Assembly: GCA_003150035.1 (NCBI GenBank)
Contig: QALR01000026.1
Location: forward strand, 62,001 to 126,000
Direction: 5' to 3'
DNA: 64,000 nt
Source: Clostridiales bacterium
GTDB lineage: Bacteria > Bacillota > Clostridia > Oscillospirales > CAG-272
A program made the translations under genes and the position numbers. Positions 22,991 through 32,336 of the stretch are shown one piece after another. Every line of letters begins with the position of its first letter. Position 1 is the first letter of the stretch. Below the pieces are notes generated by a model. It made no database searches. It was not told where the DNA came from and saw only the letters and a list, made by a program, of their open reading frames with translations.

Positions 22991-23635
22991 TCAATAGCCC
23001 AGTGATTCTCCAACCAAAATAACCTTGATTCTCGATTTTTGTCTTTGATGCGCCATCACGACATAGTTGCAGCAAATCCGGGACTCTGAAAAACATCCGT
23101 CCGTCATGCCGCCATGTAGGCCGACACATTCTCCCGTGTGGAAGCAGTAGGTGTCGCAGTCAAGTCTTTTACAATTCTTCGGTGCGCAGACCGTTTTCAC
23201 CCGATGGATAGCCTCATCAAGATTTTTGACAAGCTTATTGACGCCCACGACAAGAATCACACTTTTCGGTCCGTAGAGCAGTGCCGAAACGCGGTTGGAA
23301 TTGCCGTCCACGTTATAAAGCGTGCCGTCCTCGGTCACCGCATTGGCGCTCGCAAGATAGCAGTCCGCCATCATCGCCTGAATCATCGCCGCCTCCCGCT
23401 CCTCGGGCGAAAGGCCCGCAGCGCTGCGGTCGATATACCGGTAATTTCCGGTTTTCAGCGCGTCAAGAATCCCGGTTTCGGCGAGCGTCACAGATCCACC
23501 GGAGGCGCAGACAGCCCCCTGCGGGATAAGAGACAGCGCAAGCGCTCTCGCCTGCTCTGCCGTATCTGCAAAGTAAGCATCCATATTGTTCCGGCGAAGA
23601 GCCTCCATGGTTTTTTCGATTTGTTCTGTTATCAT
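22991..23635 (-). CDS. LUD-domain (lactate utilization type) protein
   Basis: A 214-residue protein of the LutC/YkgG-like LUD family, recognised from Cys-Ala-Ser-Gly-Gly-Ser-Val-Thr-Leu-Ala-Glu-Thr-Gly near residue 43, the Ala-Asn-Ala-Val-Thr-Glu-Asp-Gly-Thr-Leu segment near 97 and Gly-Pro-Lys-Ser-Val-Ile-Leu-Val-Val-Gly near 122. A Cys-rich C-terminal part (eight cysteines between ~150 and 190) suggests a metal or Fe-S site. Lone clostridial members have no assigned function. It overlaps the end of glnS by four bases. Confidence 0.77.
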   Translation of the reverse strand: MITEQIEKTMEALRRNNMDAYFADTAEQARALALSLIPQGAVCASGGSVTLAETGILDALKTGNYRYIDRSAAGLSPEEREAAMIQAMMADCYLASANAVTEDGTLYNVDGNSNRVSALLYGPKSVILVVGVNKLVKNLDEAIHRVKTVCAPKNCKRLDCDTYCFHTGECVGLHGGMTDGCFSESRICCNYVVMAHQRQKSRIKVILVGESLGY

Positions 23636-25299
23636 GCCTTGTACCCATCCTTCAAGCCAACAACACGGTTAAATGTGTTCGGATTTTTCGTATCGACGGA
23701 AAAATATCCCGTCCTGACAAACTGAAATTTGTCTCCCGGCGCTGCCGTCCGCACCGAAGGCTCGATTTTCGCGTGCTCCACTCTTACCGCGGAGTCCGGG
23801 TTCATATAGTCGTCGTAAGTTTTCCCCTCCGGGATGTCGGCGACGTTTTCCATTGTGAATAGATTGTCATACAGCATAAGCGTCGTATCTTCTGCGTAAT
23901 CCGCAGAAAGCCAATGGATAGTCCCCTTCACCTTTCGCCCGTCCGCCGGCATGCCGCATCCGGTCTCAAGGTCCGCCGTGCAGTGAATTTCCCTTACGGT
24001 GCCATCTGGATTTTTGACAATTTCTCCGCATTTCACAAGATAAGCGCCCATAAGCCGTACCTCGCCCTCCGGCTTCATGCGGAAGAATTTCGGCGGGGGA
24101 ACCTCGGCAAAATCGTCGGCGTCGATATACAGCTCTTTTGTAAATGGGACCTCGCGCACACCCATCTCCGGCTTTGCCGGATGATTCGGAAGCGTAAAAT
24201 ATTCCGTCTTTCCCTCGGGATAGTTGTCGACGATAACCTTGATCGGGCGCCCGACGCAGACTCGGCGCGGCGCCGTATCGTTGAGCTCCTCTCGGATACA
24301 GCTTTCCAAAAGCCGGATATCGACAAGGCTGTTGGCCTTGGATACGCCGATCCTGCCGATAAAATCGAGAATAGACCGCGCCGTATAGCCGCGGCGCCGC
24401 AGCCCGCAGAGCGTCGGCATACGCGGGTCGTCCCACCCGTCGACAATGCCGCGTTCAACAAGCGAACGCAGATGCCGCTTCGACATAACCGTATGAGAAA
24501 GGTTGAGTCTCGCAAATTCGATCTGACGCGGCGGACACGGCCGATAAGAAAGGTCAATATGCTCGATGACCCAATTATAAAGCGGACGGTGGATCTCATA
24601 TTCCAACGAGCAAAGCGAATGCGTCACGCCCTCCAGAGCATCCTGAATCGGGTGCGCGAAATCATACATCGGGAAAATGCACCATGTCGTTCCCTGCCTG
24701 TGATGCTCCACATATTTGATACGATATATCACAGGGTCCCGCATGCAAAAGTTGCCCGAGGCAAGATCGATTTTCGCACGCAGCGTGTATTTGCCCTCCG
24801 GGAACTCACCCGCCCTCATGCGAGCGAATAAATCAAGGCTTTCAGCGATCGGACGGTCACGGAAAGGGGACACGGCGGGATGCGTGAGATCTCCGCAGTA
24901 CGCAGGATCGCGGAACTGGTCCGGCGTAAGCTCGCAGACATAGGCGAGCCCTTTCCGGATCAGCCCCACCGCCAGCTCATACGTCTTTTCGAAATAATCA
25001 GAGCCGTAATAAAACCGGTCGCCCCAATCAAAGCCGAGCCAACGGATATCCTCCTTTATCGCATCGACAAACTCGGTGTCCTCCCTGGCAGGATTGGTAT
25101 CGTCCATGCGAAGGTTGCATTTTCCGCCGTACTTTTTCGCCGTTCCGAAATCAATGATCAGTGCCTTGCAGTGCCCGATATGCAGATATCCGTTTGGCTC
25201 CGGAGGGAATCTTGTGTGAATCTCATCCGCCCGCAGCTTTCCCTCGCGGATATCCTCGTCAATCGCCTCATATATAAAATTGCTTGCCATCTCTGCCAT
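23632..25299 (-). CDS. glnS: Glutamine--tRNA ligase
   Basis: Class I synthetase that charges tRNA-Gln with glutamine. Its 555 residues match the family. The HIGH motif is in Pro-Glu-Pro-Asn-Gly-Tyr-Leu-His-Ile-Gly-His (~32-42), the KMSKS-like motif is Val-Met-Ser-Lys-Arg (~271), and the glutamine-type anticodon-binding beta-barrels fill the C-terminal half. It lies 15 bases after gltX and overlaps the LUD gene. Many Firmicutes lack GlnRS and use the amidotransferase GatCAB, so its presence is informative for taxonomy. Confidence 0.95.
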   Translation of the reverse strand: MAEMASNFIYEAIDEDIREGKLRADEIHTRFPPEPNGYLHIGHCKALIIDFGTAKKYGGKCNLRMDDTNPAREDTEFVDAIKEDIRWLGFDWGDRFYYGSDYFEKTYELAVGLIRKGLAYVCELTPDQFRDPAYCGDLTHPAVSPFRDRPIAESLDLFARMRAGEFPEGKYTLRAKIDLASGNFCMRDPVIYRIKYVEHHRQGTTWCIFPMYDFAHPIQDALEGVTHSLCSLEYEIHRPLYNWVIEHIDLSYRPCPPRQIEFARLNLSHTVMSKRHLRSLVERGIVDGWDDPRMPTLCGLRRRGYTARSILDFIGRIGVSKANSLVDIRLLESCIREELNDTAPRRVCVGRPIKVIVDNYPEGKTEYFTLPNHPAKPEMGVREVPFTKELYIDADDFAEVPPPKFFRMKPEGEVRLMGAYLVKCGEIVKNPDGTVREIHCTADLETGCGMPADGRKVKGTIHWLSADYAEDTTLMLYDNLFTMENVADIPEGKTYDDYMNPDSAVRVEHAKIEPSVRTAAPGDKFQFVRTGYFSVDTKNPNTFNRVVGLKDGYKA

Positions 25300-25314
25300 T
25301 TTCCCAACTCCTTT

Positions 25315-27015
25315 TTAGGAAAGCGCCGCAATCTGCGCTTCTATTCTCTGTCTTGTCCTCGTCTCACCGAGGATCTGCATCACGGTGTAGAGATCCGGGG
25401 CATTTTGCTTGCCTGTCACCGCGACGCGGATAAACGAACTGACATCCGCGACGCTGCCGCGAAAATCCTCCGGCGCCGCCTTGTACGCCTTCATATCCGA
25501 CGCAAAGCCGAGCCCATCCGCGATTTTTTTGATTTTATCGAACCAGACGCTCATCTCGTCCGCAGGGTCATATCCCGCAAGGAAGCGCGTCAGCACCTCC
25601 CGGATAACAGAGTGCTCAAAGCCTTCGGGATACCCGTCGACGATGGCATAATAGCGGTCGTAGAAAAAGCCCATATACGGCTTCGCGTCCGCCCACGTCG
25701 CAAGGTCCTTGCGCGGCTTTTTCCCGCCGCGGCCAATGGATAAAATCGCTTTTGCATACGCCGGGTCAGCCAAAAGCACCTCGGCAAACGCAGGGTCATA
25801 CGTCCCCGCCCACGCGGTGAGATTCTCATAAACCTGCGCCGCCGACATCTTCGATATCACGTTTTTCGAAACATCCGTAAGCTTGGCAAAGTCCAAAAGA
25901 CAGCCGGAATTGCTCATCTTTTTGATAGAAAACGGAAAATCCGTGTAGGGCTTGTCCGGGTTTTGCATTCTCCACTCGTCGTAATTGGAGTTGAGAATCG
26001 TCATGATATATTCACATATGCACGCCGGCGCATAACCGCCGCGCTGATAATCCTTCATATCCAGTCCCAAATCACGCTTGGAAAGCTTCTTTTTGTTGCC
26101 GTTTTCATCCAGCTTCATAATCTGGGCGGTGTGAAGATATTTCGGCATCCGGAAACCGAGATAGCGGAAAAGCTGCACATGCTTCGGCAGACTCGGAAGC
26201 CATTCCTCCCCGCGCACGACATGCGTCGTGCCCATCAAATGGTCGTCCACGGCATGGGCGAAGTGATAGGTCGGAACGCCGTCCGATTTGAGAAGCACAA
26301 AATCCTCGTCGTTCTCCGGAAATTCCAGCTCGCCGCGCACCATGTCCGTCACCTTGACTTTTTTTTCTCCGTCTCCGTCCGAAAGGATCCGAAGCACAAA
26401 CGGGTCACCCGCCGCAAGACGGGCGCGCACCGTATCAAGCGAAATCTCTCTTTGCCGCAGCATCTCTTCTCTTTGATGCGCGCTCTGCTCCTCCGTCCAG
26501 ACCTTGTTCTTGACCTCTGCCTTTTTATCGGCCGCGGCAAGGGCGGAAAGCTCCTCTTCCGTGGTAAAGACCGGATATGCCCTGCCGTGGGCGACTAGCA
26601 TCTTAGCGAACACATGATAATATGCCACGCGCTCGCTCTGTTTATAAGGACCGTAAGCGCCCTTTTCCACGATGGCGCCGTCCGCGGCCACCGTCGGGCC
26701 CTCGTCAAAGCGCAGCCCATATTCGGCGAGCGTGCGCACAAGCGCCTGCGCAGCGCCCTCCACCTCTCTCTTAGCGTCGGTATCTTCGATGCGCAGATAA
26801 AATACGCCGCCCGACTGATGGGCAAGGCGCTCGTCGATCATAGCGCCGTAAAGCCCGCCGAGATGGATAAAGCCTGTGGGGCTCGGCGCAAACCGCGTCA
26901 CCTTGGCGCCCTCCGGCAGGTCGCGCTTCGGGAATTGTGCCTCAACCTCCTCCGGCGTCATCTTGACGTCCGGAAACAGCAAATCTGCAAGAACCTGATA
27001 ATCCATGATATCCAT
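25315..27015 (-). CDS. gltX: Glutamate--tRNA ligase
   Basis: Class I synthetase of 566 residues. The HIGH region reads Phe-Ala-Pro-Ser-Pro-Thr-Gly-Phe-Ile-His-Leu-Gly-Gly (~42-54) and the KMSKS motif Lys-Lys-Leu-Ser-Lys-Arg-Asp (~308-314). It carries an N-terminal extension of about 35 residues before the catalytic fold, as in the clostridial GluRS subgroup. Start is at Met-Asp-Ile-Met-Asp or at the internal Met four codons later. It is the first of the gltX-glnS pair. Confidence 0.93.
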   Translation of the reverse strand: MDIMDYQVLADLLFPDVKMTPEEVEAQFPKRDLPEGAKVTRFAPSPTGFIHLGGLYGAMIDERLAHQSGGVFYLRIEDTDAKREVEGAAQALVRTLAEYGLRFDEGPTVAADGAIVEKGAYGPYKQSERVAYYHVFAKMLVAHGRAYPVFTTEEELSALAAADKKAEVKNKVWTEEQSAHQREEMLRQREISLDTVRARLAAGDPFVLRILSDGDGEKKVKVTDMVRGELEFPENDEDFVLLKSDGVPTYHFAHAVDDHLMGTTHVVRGEEWLPSLPKHVQLFRYLGFRMPKYLHTAQIMKLDENGNKKKLSKRDLGLDMKDYQRGGYAPACICEYIMTILNSNYDEWRMQNPDKPYTDFPFSIKKMSNSGCLLDFAKLTDVSKNVISKMSAAQVYENLTAWAGTYDPAFAEVLLADPAYAKAILSIGRGGKKPRKDLATWADAKPYMGFFYDRYYAIVDGYPEGFEHSVIREVLTRFLAGYDPADEMSVWFDKIKKIADGLGFASDMKAYKAAPEDFRGSVADVSSFIRVAVTGKQNAPDLYTVMQILGETRTRQRIEAQIAALS

Positions 27016-27027
27016 CCTTTCCTGTCG

Positions 27028-27636
27028 TCAATCTATCGCGGCGCCACTCCAGCGAAAGCCGTATGCGCCGTGTCCGGGATACAGCACCCGCCCGGCAAGC
27101 GCCGGCAGGAGCGACGACAATGTGCGCCGCATCTCGGCTTCATCCCCGCCGTATAAATCCGTTCGGCCGTATCCGTTGGCAAAAACGGTGTCTCCCGTGA
27201 AAACGCAGTCCCCCGAAAAAAAGCAGACGGACCCTCGGGTATGCCCCGGCGTAAAGCGGACCGTTATCTCTTCCGTTCCTAAAGAAAGACGCTCTCCGTC
27301 GCAAAAATATCGCGGCGTGCTGCGGCAAAGGATAGGCCGCGTCAAAAACAGCAAAGAGCCGTTTTTTTCACCGTCGCAAAGCAGCGGCGCGTCCGCCGCG
27401 GAAATCATCACCGGAGCGCCCGTTTGCACGGCAAGCGCCTGCGCCGTCCCGATATGGTCGAAATGCCCGTGCGTGAGCAGGATTTTGTAAATTTTAGGGA
27501 ACCCGTCCCCCGCCGCGGTAAGGATCTGCTCCACCGGCGTAGCGGGGTCGATGACCGCCGCCGCATGCATGGCGTCGTCCGCGATAAGATAGGTGTTGGT
27601 GGCAAGCGGTCCTGCGGCAAGCCGTATGATTTTCAT
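27028..27636 (-). CDS. Metallo-beta-lactamase fold hydrolase (glyoxalase II-like)
   Basis: A 202-residue MBL-fold enzyme with the metal motif Thr-His-Gly-His-Phe-Asp-His-Ile near residue 55, His in Thr-Pro-Gly-His-Thr-Arg-Gly-Ser (~131), Asp in Phe-Thr-Gly-Asp-Thr-Val (~150) and the final His in Tyr-Pro-Gly-His-Gly (~188). Such small members hydrolyse thioesters such as S-lactoylglutathione analogues, but the substrate is unknown. The ATG at 27636 is chosen because of the ggaaaggg ribosome site; the frame is open upstream. It ends 12 bases before gltX and may be in its operon. Confidence 0.85.
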   Translation of the reverse strand: MKIIRLAAGPLATNTYLIADDAMHAAAVIDPATPVEQILTAAGDGFPKIYKILLTHGHFDHIGTAQALAVQTGAPVMISAADAPLLCDGEKNGSLLFLTRPILCRSTPRYFCDGERLSLGTEEITVRFTPGHTRGSVCFFSGDCVFTGDTVFANGYGRTDLYGGDEAEMRRTLSSLLPALAGRVLYPGHGAYGFRWSGAAID

Positions 27637-27897
27637 GCCCATTCCCTTTCCGAACCTCTTAGAAATTTTGAGATTATAATATTGTAGCATATTTTGTCAG
27701 TATTGTCTATAGAAGAATAGGATATTTTTTCAAAAACGGCGGAAAAACGCAGAACCATCGGCGAAAGAGGCGGAAAGCCACCGCAAATGAACCTTCCTCT
27801 TTTTGTTATTATCCACAAGGTTCGAACTAATACTTGAACAATATACATAAGTTTTCAAAAAATCTCCACCCTGCGCGGTGTATAAACTATATCAACA

Positions 27898-27930
27898 ATC
27901 GCCGAGAGCGGTTGTTTTGCCCTCGGCGAT
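27898..27930 (-). terminator. Terminator of the LytTR/ABC operon
   Basis: A perfect 9-bp stem, ATCGCCGAG at 27898-27906 and its complement at 27922-27930, just after the last ABC gene; the tail is only weakly T-rich. Confidence 0.65.
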
Positions 27931-27934
27931 ATTC

Positions 27935-29743
27935 TTATTTCGTATAGTATTGCGCTTGAGCCGTCCAAAGCTCATAATATTTGCCGTTTTCATCTGACAA
28001 AAGTTCTTCGTGAGATCCGACTTGAACGATCTCGCCGTTATCAAACACAGCAATCTTGTCGCAGAAGCGACAAGAGGATAGTCTGTGGCTGATATAGATT
28101 GCGGTTTTATCGCCAACGATCTCGTCAAACTTTGCGTATATCTCTGCCTCCGCAATGGGATCGAGAGCTGCAGTGGGCTCGTCAAGAATGATAAAAGGTG
28201 CATCCTTGTAAAGTGCGCGAGCAAGAGCAATCTTTTGAGCCTCGCCGCCCGATACGTTCACGCCTTCATCGTCAAAATTTTTGTAAATAGGAGTTTCAAG
28301 TCCTTTAGCCATTTCGTCATACCGTTCTCCGAAACCGACCTCGCGCAAGCATCTTTCTGCTTTTTCTGCATCCCACGTGGCGGCAGACGATACGTTATTG
28401 CCAAGCGGCAGAGCCAAGAGCGAATAATCTTGGAAAACAACCGAGAAAAGATCGAGATACTGTCTGTAATCGTATTTGCGAACATTGAAATCGTTCATAT
28501 AGATCTCACCTTCGGTTGGATCATAAAGACGACACATCAGCTTGATAAACGTAGTCTTTCCCGATCCGTTCATTCCAACAACCGCAAGACGCTCGCCTAC
28601 CTTAAAGGTCAGATTGACATTTTTTAAGGCATAATTTTCGCTTCCCGCGTATTTGAAGCTGACATTACGGAATTCAATATCATATTTTTTGTCGCTTCGC
28701 TTTTCAACGGCAAGAGAGCCTTGGTACATATCATTGGGGATATCGAAATACTCTAAATACAGCTTGAGGAATTGCTCGTTTTCCTTGAAGGAACGGAACA
28801 GCGTATCCAAAAGCGCATCGATATCTTCCATAAAGCGACCAAGATATCCTGTATATTTAATCACGTCCCCTACGGGGAATGCGCCCATGGCACAGTAAAA
28901 GCAAACCAAAAGATAATTGAAGAACACACTTGACCAATTTAATATTCCTCTTGGAATACTCAATTTAAACACAAGGCTCTGAGCATTAGAAAATGCTTTC
29001 AAGTGATCTCTGTTCATCTTTTCACTTAACTTGCGAATCATATCTGCTTGAAGATAGATTCTGTCGTCCATTCCGGTACTGTTTGTTCCTCTATCTATTC
29101 TATTTTCTTCAAGCATCATATCACCGAGCTTTTTGCTGTGAAAGGAAATAAGCTTGCCCTGCTTGAATCCCCAAACATAGTGCAATGCGGCAAACAAAAT
29201 CATTCCGAGCGCAAATAAAAGACCAAGCCAATGGAAACCGACCGCGACTATCTTCGTAATCATTTCAATGAAAAGAATCAACGAAAATACGATTTTAACA
29301 GCACTCGACATTAGACGATTGACCGAGTTTCGCATATATGTGATGCCATAACCGTTAATGTAGGCATTTTCTTTAATCTTCCGTCTCAGCATACGAATTT
29401 CGGGATCTTCTAATTTGTCGTAATCAAGAGAAAGTGTTTTTTTATTAAAAGCTAAGGATTCATTATTGTTTAGTTTTTCAAATTGTGAACTTACCGCATT
29501 ACTGAGCAATGCACTGATGATATGGACTAAAAGATTTCCAAGCAGTGTAATCGCCACAAGAGTGAAGATGGATTTTCTGTCTCTACCTTCATAAAGCGCG
29601 GTTACGATCTCTGCAGACATCCAAAGGTTGAAATACGGAGATATCGAGCTGAATATGATGTGCAAAAAGGAAATCGGAAAATACTTCTTATTAAAGGAAT
29701 GGTAGAGTTTGAGGGCTCTTATTGTTATATTCTCTTTACGCAT
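27935..29743 (-). CDS. ABC transporter, fused membrane and ATPase domains (half transporter 2)
   Basis: An exporter-type half transporter of about 602 residues: an N-terminal region with membrane helices (residues ~20-330) and a C-terminal ATPase with Walker A Gly-Met-Asn-Gly-Ser-Gly-Lys-Thr-Thr (~392), signature Val-Ser-Gly-Gly-Glu-Ala-Gln and Walker B Ile-Leu-Asp-Glu-Pro-Thr-Ala-Ala-Leu-Asp, all intact. The ATG at 29743 follows aaggaggg and overlaps the end of the upstream ABC gene by eight bases, so the two are coupled and probably form a heterodimer. Substrate unknown; the LytTR control suggests a peptide. Confidence 0.87.
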   Translation of the reverse strand: MRKENITIRALKLYHSFNKKYFPISFLHIIFSSISPYFNLWMSAEIVTALYEGRDRKSIFTLVAITLLGNLLVHIISALLSNAVSSQFEKLNNNESLAFNKKTLSLDYDKLEDPEIRMLRRKIKENAYINGYGITYMRNSVNRLMSSAVKIVFSLILFIEMITKIVAVGFHWLGLLFALGMILFAALHYVWGFKQGKLISFHSKKLGDMMLEENRIDRGTNSTGMDDRIYLQADMIRKLSEKMNRDHLKAFSNAQSLVFKLSIPRGILNWSSVFFNYLLVCFYCAMGAFPVGDVIKYTGYLGRFMEDIDALLDTLFRSFKENEQFLKLYLEYFDIPNDMYQGSLAVEKRSDKKYDIEFRNVSFKYAGSENYALKNVNLTFKVGERLAVVGMNGSGKTTFIKLMCRLYDPTEGEIYMNDFNVRKYDYRQYLDLFSVVFQDYSLLALPLGNNVSSAATWDAEKAERCLREVGFGERYDEMAKGLETPIYKNFDDEGVNVSGGEAQKIALARALYKDAPFIILDEPTAALDPIAEAEIYAKFDEIVGDKTAIYISHRLSSCRFCDKIAVFDNGEIVQVGSHEELLSDENGKYYELWTAQAQYYTK

Positions 29744-31568
29744 TGCTCGCACCCTCCTTGTAGTATTTTGCCTGTACCCCGAACATATAGGCATACCGTC
29801 CGTTCTGTTCCATCAACTCATCGTGAGTTCCGCTTTCCTTGATTACACCATCCTCAAGAAGAACGATGCGATCACAGAAGCGAGTACTCGCAAAGCGGTG
29901 GGAAATGTAAATAGAGGTCTTTCCCCGTGTCAGCTCTCTGTATTGCAAATAAAGCTTGTTTTCTGCGATTGGATCAAGTGCTGCCGTGGGCTCGTCCAAA
30001 ATAAGCATATTGCCGTTTTTATAGATGGCACGGGCTAATACAAGCTTTTGCATCTCGCCGCCCGAAAGATCAACGCCATCGTCATAGATGCCCTTCATCA
30101 AATGGGTATCGATGCCATTTTCAAGACTTTCAATCTTTTCCCAAACACCTGCCAACTTCATAGCAGTTATAGCGTCCTCCCTCGCTGAAGGGCGATTTAA
30201 ATCAGCACTTGCTACATACTCAAACATTGTAAAGCAGACAGGACGTATTTCTTGAAAAACAGCGGAGATCATCGTATAATATTCTTCGATATTGTATTCA
30301 TTGATCTGCTTACCATTGACCAAAATCTCTCCCTTTGTAGGGCTATAAAGTCCACAGATCAACTTGACAAGCGTGGTTTTACCTGCACCGTTGATCCCCA
30401 CAAGCGCCAAGCTCTCGCCTTCTTTCAAGGTAAGGTTAATTCCTTTCAAGGTAAAATCTTCAGCACCGTCGTACTTGTACCAAACATCGCGCAATTCGAT
30501 CGTAACCGCGCCCATAGGTAATTCGCACCCTTTGCCATGATTAAATTTGTTTGGATAATCATAGAACTCACGGTAATATGCAATCTTATCGGCTCGCTTG
30601 TTCAGTTTTGCTACATCTCCAACTACACCATGAAGAAATCCCGCAACACTACCAACGATACCAAAATAGAATACGAAATCACCGGCAGAAAGATTTCCCG
30701 CGAGAAACATACCGATAAGCACCGCATATGCAACTCCGTTTTGGATCAATGTCATAAGGCCTGCAAGGATCGATGCCCAAAGTCCGCGCAGACGGCAGCG
30801 TTTGTTCCACATAATAATATGGGCGCGATAATCGCTCATCATTTTATTGAGCCATTCCTCAAGCCCGTAAAGCTTAATGTCCTTTGCTACCTGTAGGTTT
30901 TCGGAAAGTCCTCCAAGGTATCCCGCTTTTCTGCTCTCCTTTTCCCACTTGTGTTTGTTCTTTTCATAATATTTATTCTGCCATAGAGTAGTAAAGTATG
31001 AAAGAATTGATACTACGATTACAACGACAAACACAATAGGATTGATAAATGCAAGCAATGATGCATAGGTAGCAATACCTAAAAGATGAATAAAAGCATC
31101 GGAAAGGTCTGTCCATATAAATTCCAAGGCACAATTGCCACTGTTCGCATCTCTCCAAGCGTATCCACTTATTTTTTTGTAATCCTGCTTTTCGTTATTC
31201 TCAAAATCAGTTTTATAGCCCTGCGTGTAACCCATCTCAGTTTGATAGACACAGGTGGGGTAATAACGTCTGGAATTACAGCGTGCATTTATAAAATTAC
31301 TCAAAATATTAAGGGTTAGGCTTGCCGTAATGAAGAAGACGACAATCCACGCAAGATCCGAAAATGGCTTTCCCGCACCAATATTATCAATAAGATATTT
31401 TGAAAAATATGAGCTGACAAGGGGCGAGATAACCGCTATCGGAACGGCAGCAAAGATGAAAAACACAAAGCTTTTATCGAGCCGCCACAAATTTTTGATC
31501 GCCCATACAAGACAGCCAAATCTTGAATACTTCGGCTTTTCTTTTGGAGCTTTTGTTTTAGAACTCAT
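29736..31568 (-). CDS. ABC transporter, fused membrane and ATPase domains (half transporter 1)
   Basis: Half transporter of 610 residues with membrane helices from residue ~30 to ~330 and an ATPase domain with Walker A Gly-Ile-Asn-Gly-Ala-Gly-Lys-Thr-Thr (~393), signature Leu-Ser-Gly-Gly-Glu-Met-Gln and Walker B Leu-Ile-Leu-Asp-Glu-Pro-Thr-Ala-Ala-Leu-Asp. Both ATP sites appear complete in each half. It is the first of two overlapping exporter genes and lies about 110 bases after the kinase gene. There is no peptidase C39 domain, so it does not itself cleave leader peptides. Confidence 0.87.
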   Translation of the reverse strand: MSSKTKAPKEKPKYSRFGCLVWAIKNLWRLDKSFVFFIFAAVPIAVISPLVSSYFSKYLIDNIGAGKPFSDLAWIVVFFITASLTLNILSNFINARCNSRRYYPTCVYQTEMGYTQGYKTDFENNEKQDYKKISGYAWRDANSGNCALEFIWTDLSDAFIHLLGIATYASLLAFINPIVFVVVIVVSILSYFTTLWQNKYYEKNKHKWEKESRKAGYLGGLSENLQVAKDIKLYGLEEWLNKMMSDYRAHIIMWNKRCRLRGLWASILAGLMTLIQNGVAYAVLIGMFLAGNLSAGDFVFYFGIVGSVAGFLHGVVGDVAKLNKRADKIAYYREFYDYPNKFNHGKGCELPMGAVTIELRDVWYKYDGAEDFTLKGINLTLKEGESLALVGINGAGKTTLVKLICGLYSPTKGEILVNGKQINEYNIEEYYTMISAVFQEIRPVCFTMFEYVASADLNRPSAREDAITAMKLAGVWEKIESLENGIDTHLMKGIYDDGVDLSGGEMQKLVLARAIYKNGNMLILDEPTAALDPIAENKLYLQYRELTRGKTSIYISHRFASTRFCDRIVLLEDGVIKESGTHDELMEQNGRYAYMFGVQAKYYKEGASNA

Positions 31569-31620
31569 ATTGACCTCCTCTTTACTTTGGATGTCTGCAT
31601 TATATCATAGAATAATTTAA

Positions 31621-31672
31621 AAAAGTGCAATCTGTTGTCAAACGTCGAAAATTTGATGTGAATTGCACTTTT
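31621..31672 (-). promoter_or_regulatory. Nested inverted repeat between the kinase and ABC genes
   Basis: AAAAGTGCAAT (31621-31631) pairs perfectly with ATTGCACTTTT (31662-31672), with an inner pair TCAAA/TTTGA (31638-31642, 31652-31656). It may be a terminator that partly separates the regulator genes from the ABC genes, or an operator for the ABC pair. Confidence 0.6.
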
Positions 31673-31679
31673 GTTATGT

Positions 31680-32324
31680 TTATTGAGGCAGGAGCACTTC
31701 GGTAGAAAAGGCGCCATTCTCACTTGCACGAGTCAGATATCCGCCGTACTTCTTTACGATGGCATCAATGCGGGCAAGACCAAAGCCGTGTCCATCGCCC
31801 TTTGTGGTCTTGAAGCTATGTTTCTTTGCTCCTTCCGCGGTGTTCGTCAGCGAAAGATATAAGTAGTTTCCTTTCATTTCCATATAGATACGGATAAGCC
31901 GTTCTTCCTCGGGGAGAGCTGAGCACGCTTCAATGGCGTTATCAAGCAAATTTCCGATAACGATGCAAAGATCAAGCTCCGATATCGTCAACGACACAGG
32001 AATACGCGCCTCTGCCTTGACCTTTATGTTTTTAGCGGTAGCAATTGAGAGCTTACTGTTAAGTATTGCATCTGCCATTCTATTTCCAGTCTTGATTACG
32101 GCTTCAACGTGAGTGAGATCGTCGTCAAGCATATCGAGATAACGATCAATTTCCTCGTACTCGCCATTTTTAGCGTGAACCTTCATAGTTTGAATATGGC
32201 TTCTATAATCGTGCCGCCAACCTCGCATTTGATTATACATATTTTCCACTTCGGCATAGTGCTTTTTTAATATCTCGCTTTCCGCAGCGGCAACCTTTTT
32301 AGCAATCAGTTTATCAAACAGCAT
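31680..32324 (-). CDS. Soluble GHKL-type histidine kinase lacking a sensor domain
   Basis: At 214 residues this is only the catalytic half of an AgrC/VirS-type kinase. The phospho-acceptor segment Trp-Arg-His-Asp-Tyr-Arg-Ser-His is near residue 37, the N box Asn-Leu-Leu-Asp-Asn-Ala-Ile-Glu-Ala-Cys near 130, and the glycine box Gly-His-Gly-Phe-Gly-Leu near 184. The membrane helices usual in this group are missing; no upstream fragment remains, since the response regulator ends 12 bases before it. It may sense a cytosolic signal or the ABC transporter itself. Confidence 0.83.
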   Translation of the reverse strand: MLFDKLIAKKVAAAESEILKKHYAEVENMYNQMRGWRHDYRSHIQTMKVHAKNGEYEEIDRYLDMLDDDLTHVEAVIKTGNRMADAILNSKLSIATAKNIKVKAEARIPVSLTISELDLCIVIGNLLDNAIEACSALPEEERLIRIYMEMKGNYLYLSLTNTAEGAKKHSFKTTKGDGHGFGLARIDAIVKKYGGYLTRASENGAFSTEVLLPQ

Positions 32325-32336
32325 AATTCTTATTCC

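Noticed and set aside
23914..24831. Long plus-strand open frame over glnS, with similar ones over gltX and kbl
   Set aside because: These are GC-biased shadows opposite well-identified minus-strand genes; the proteins are Arg/His-rich without family features.
31621..31672. LytTR binding site upstream of the ABC genes
   Set aside because: LytTR sites are imperfect direct repeats with about 12-base spacing; this is an inverted repeat, so it was recorded only as a terminator or unknown operator.
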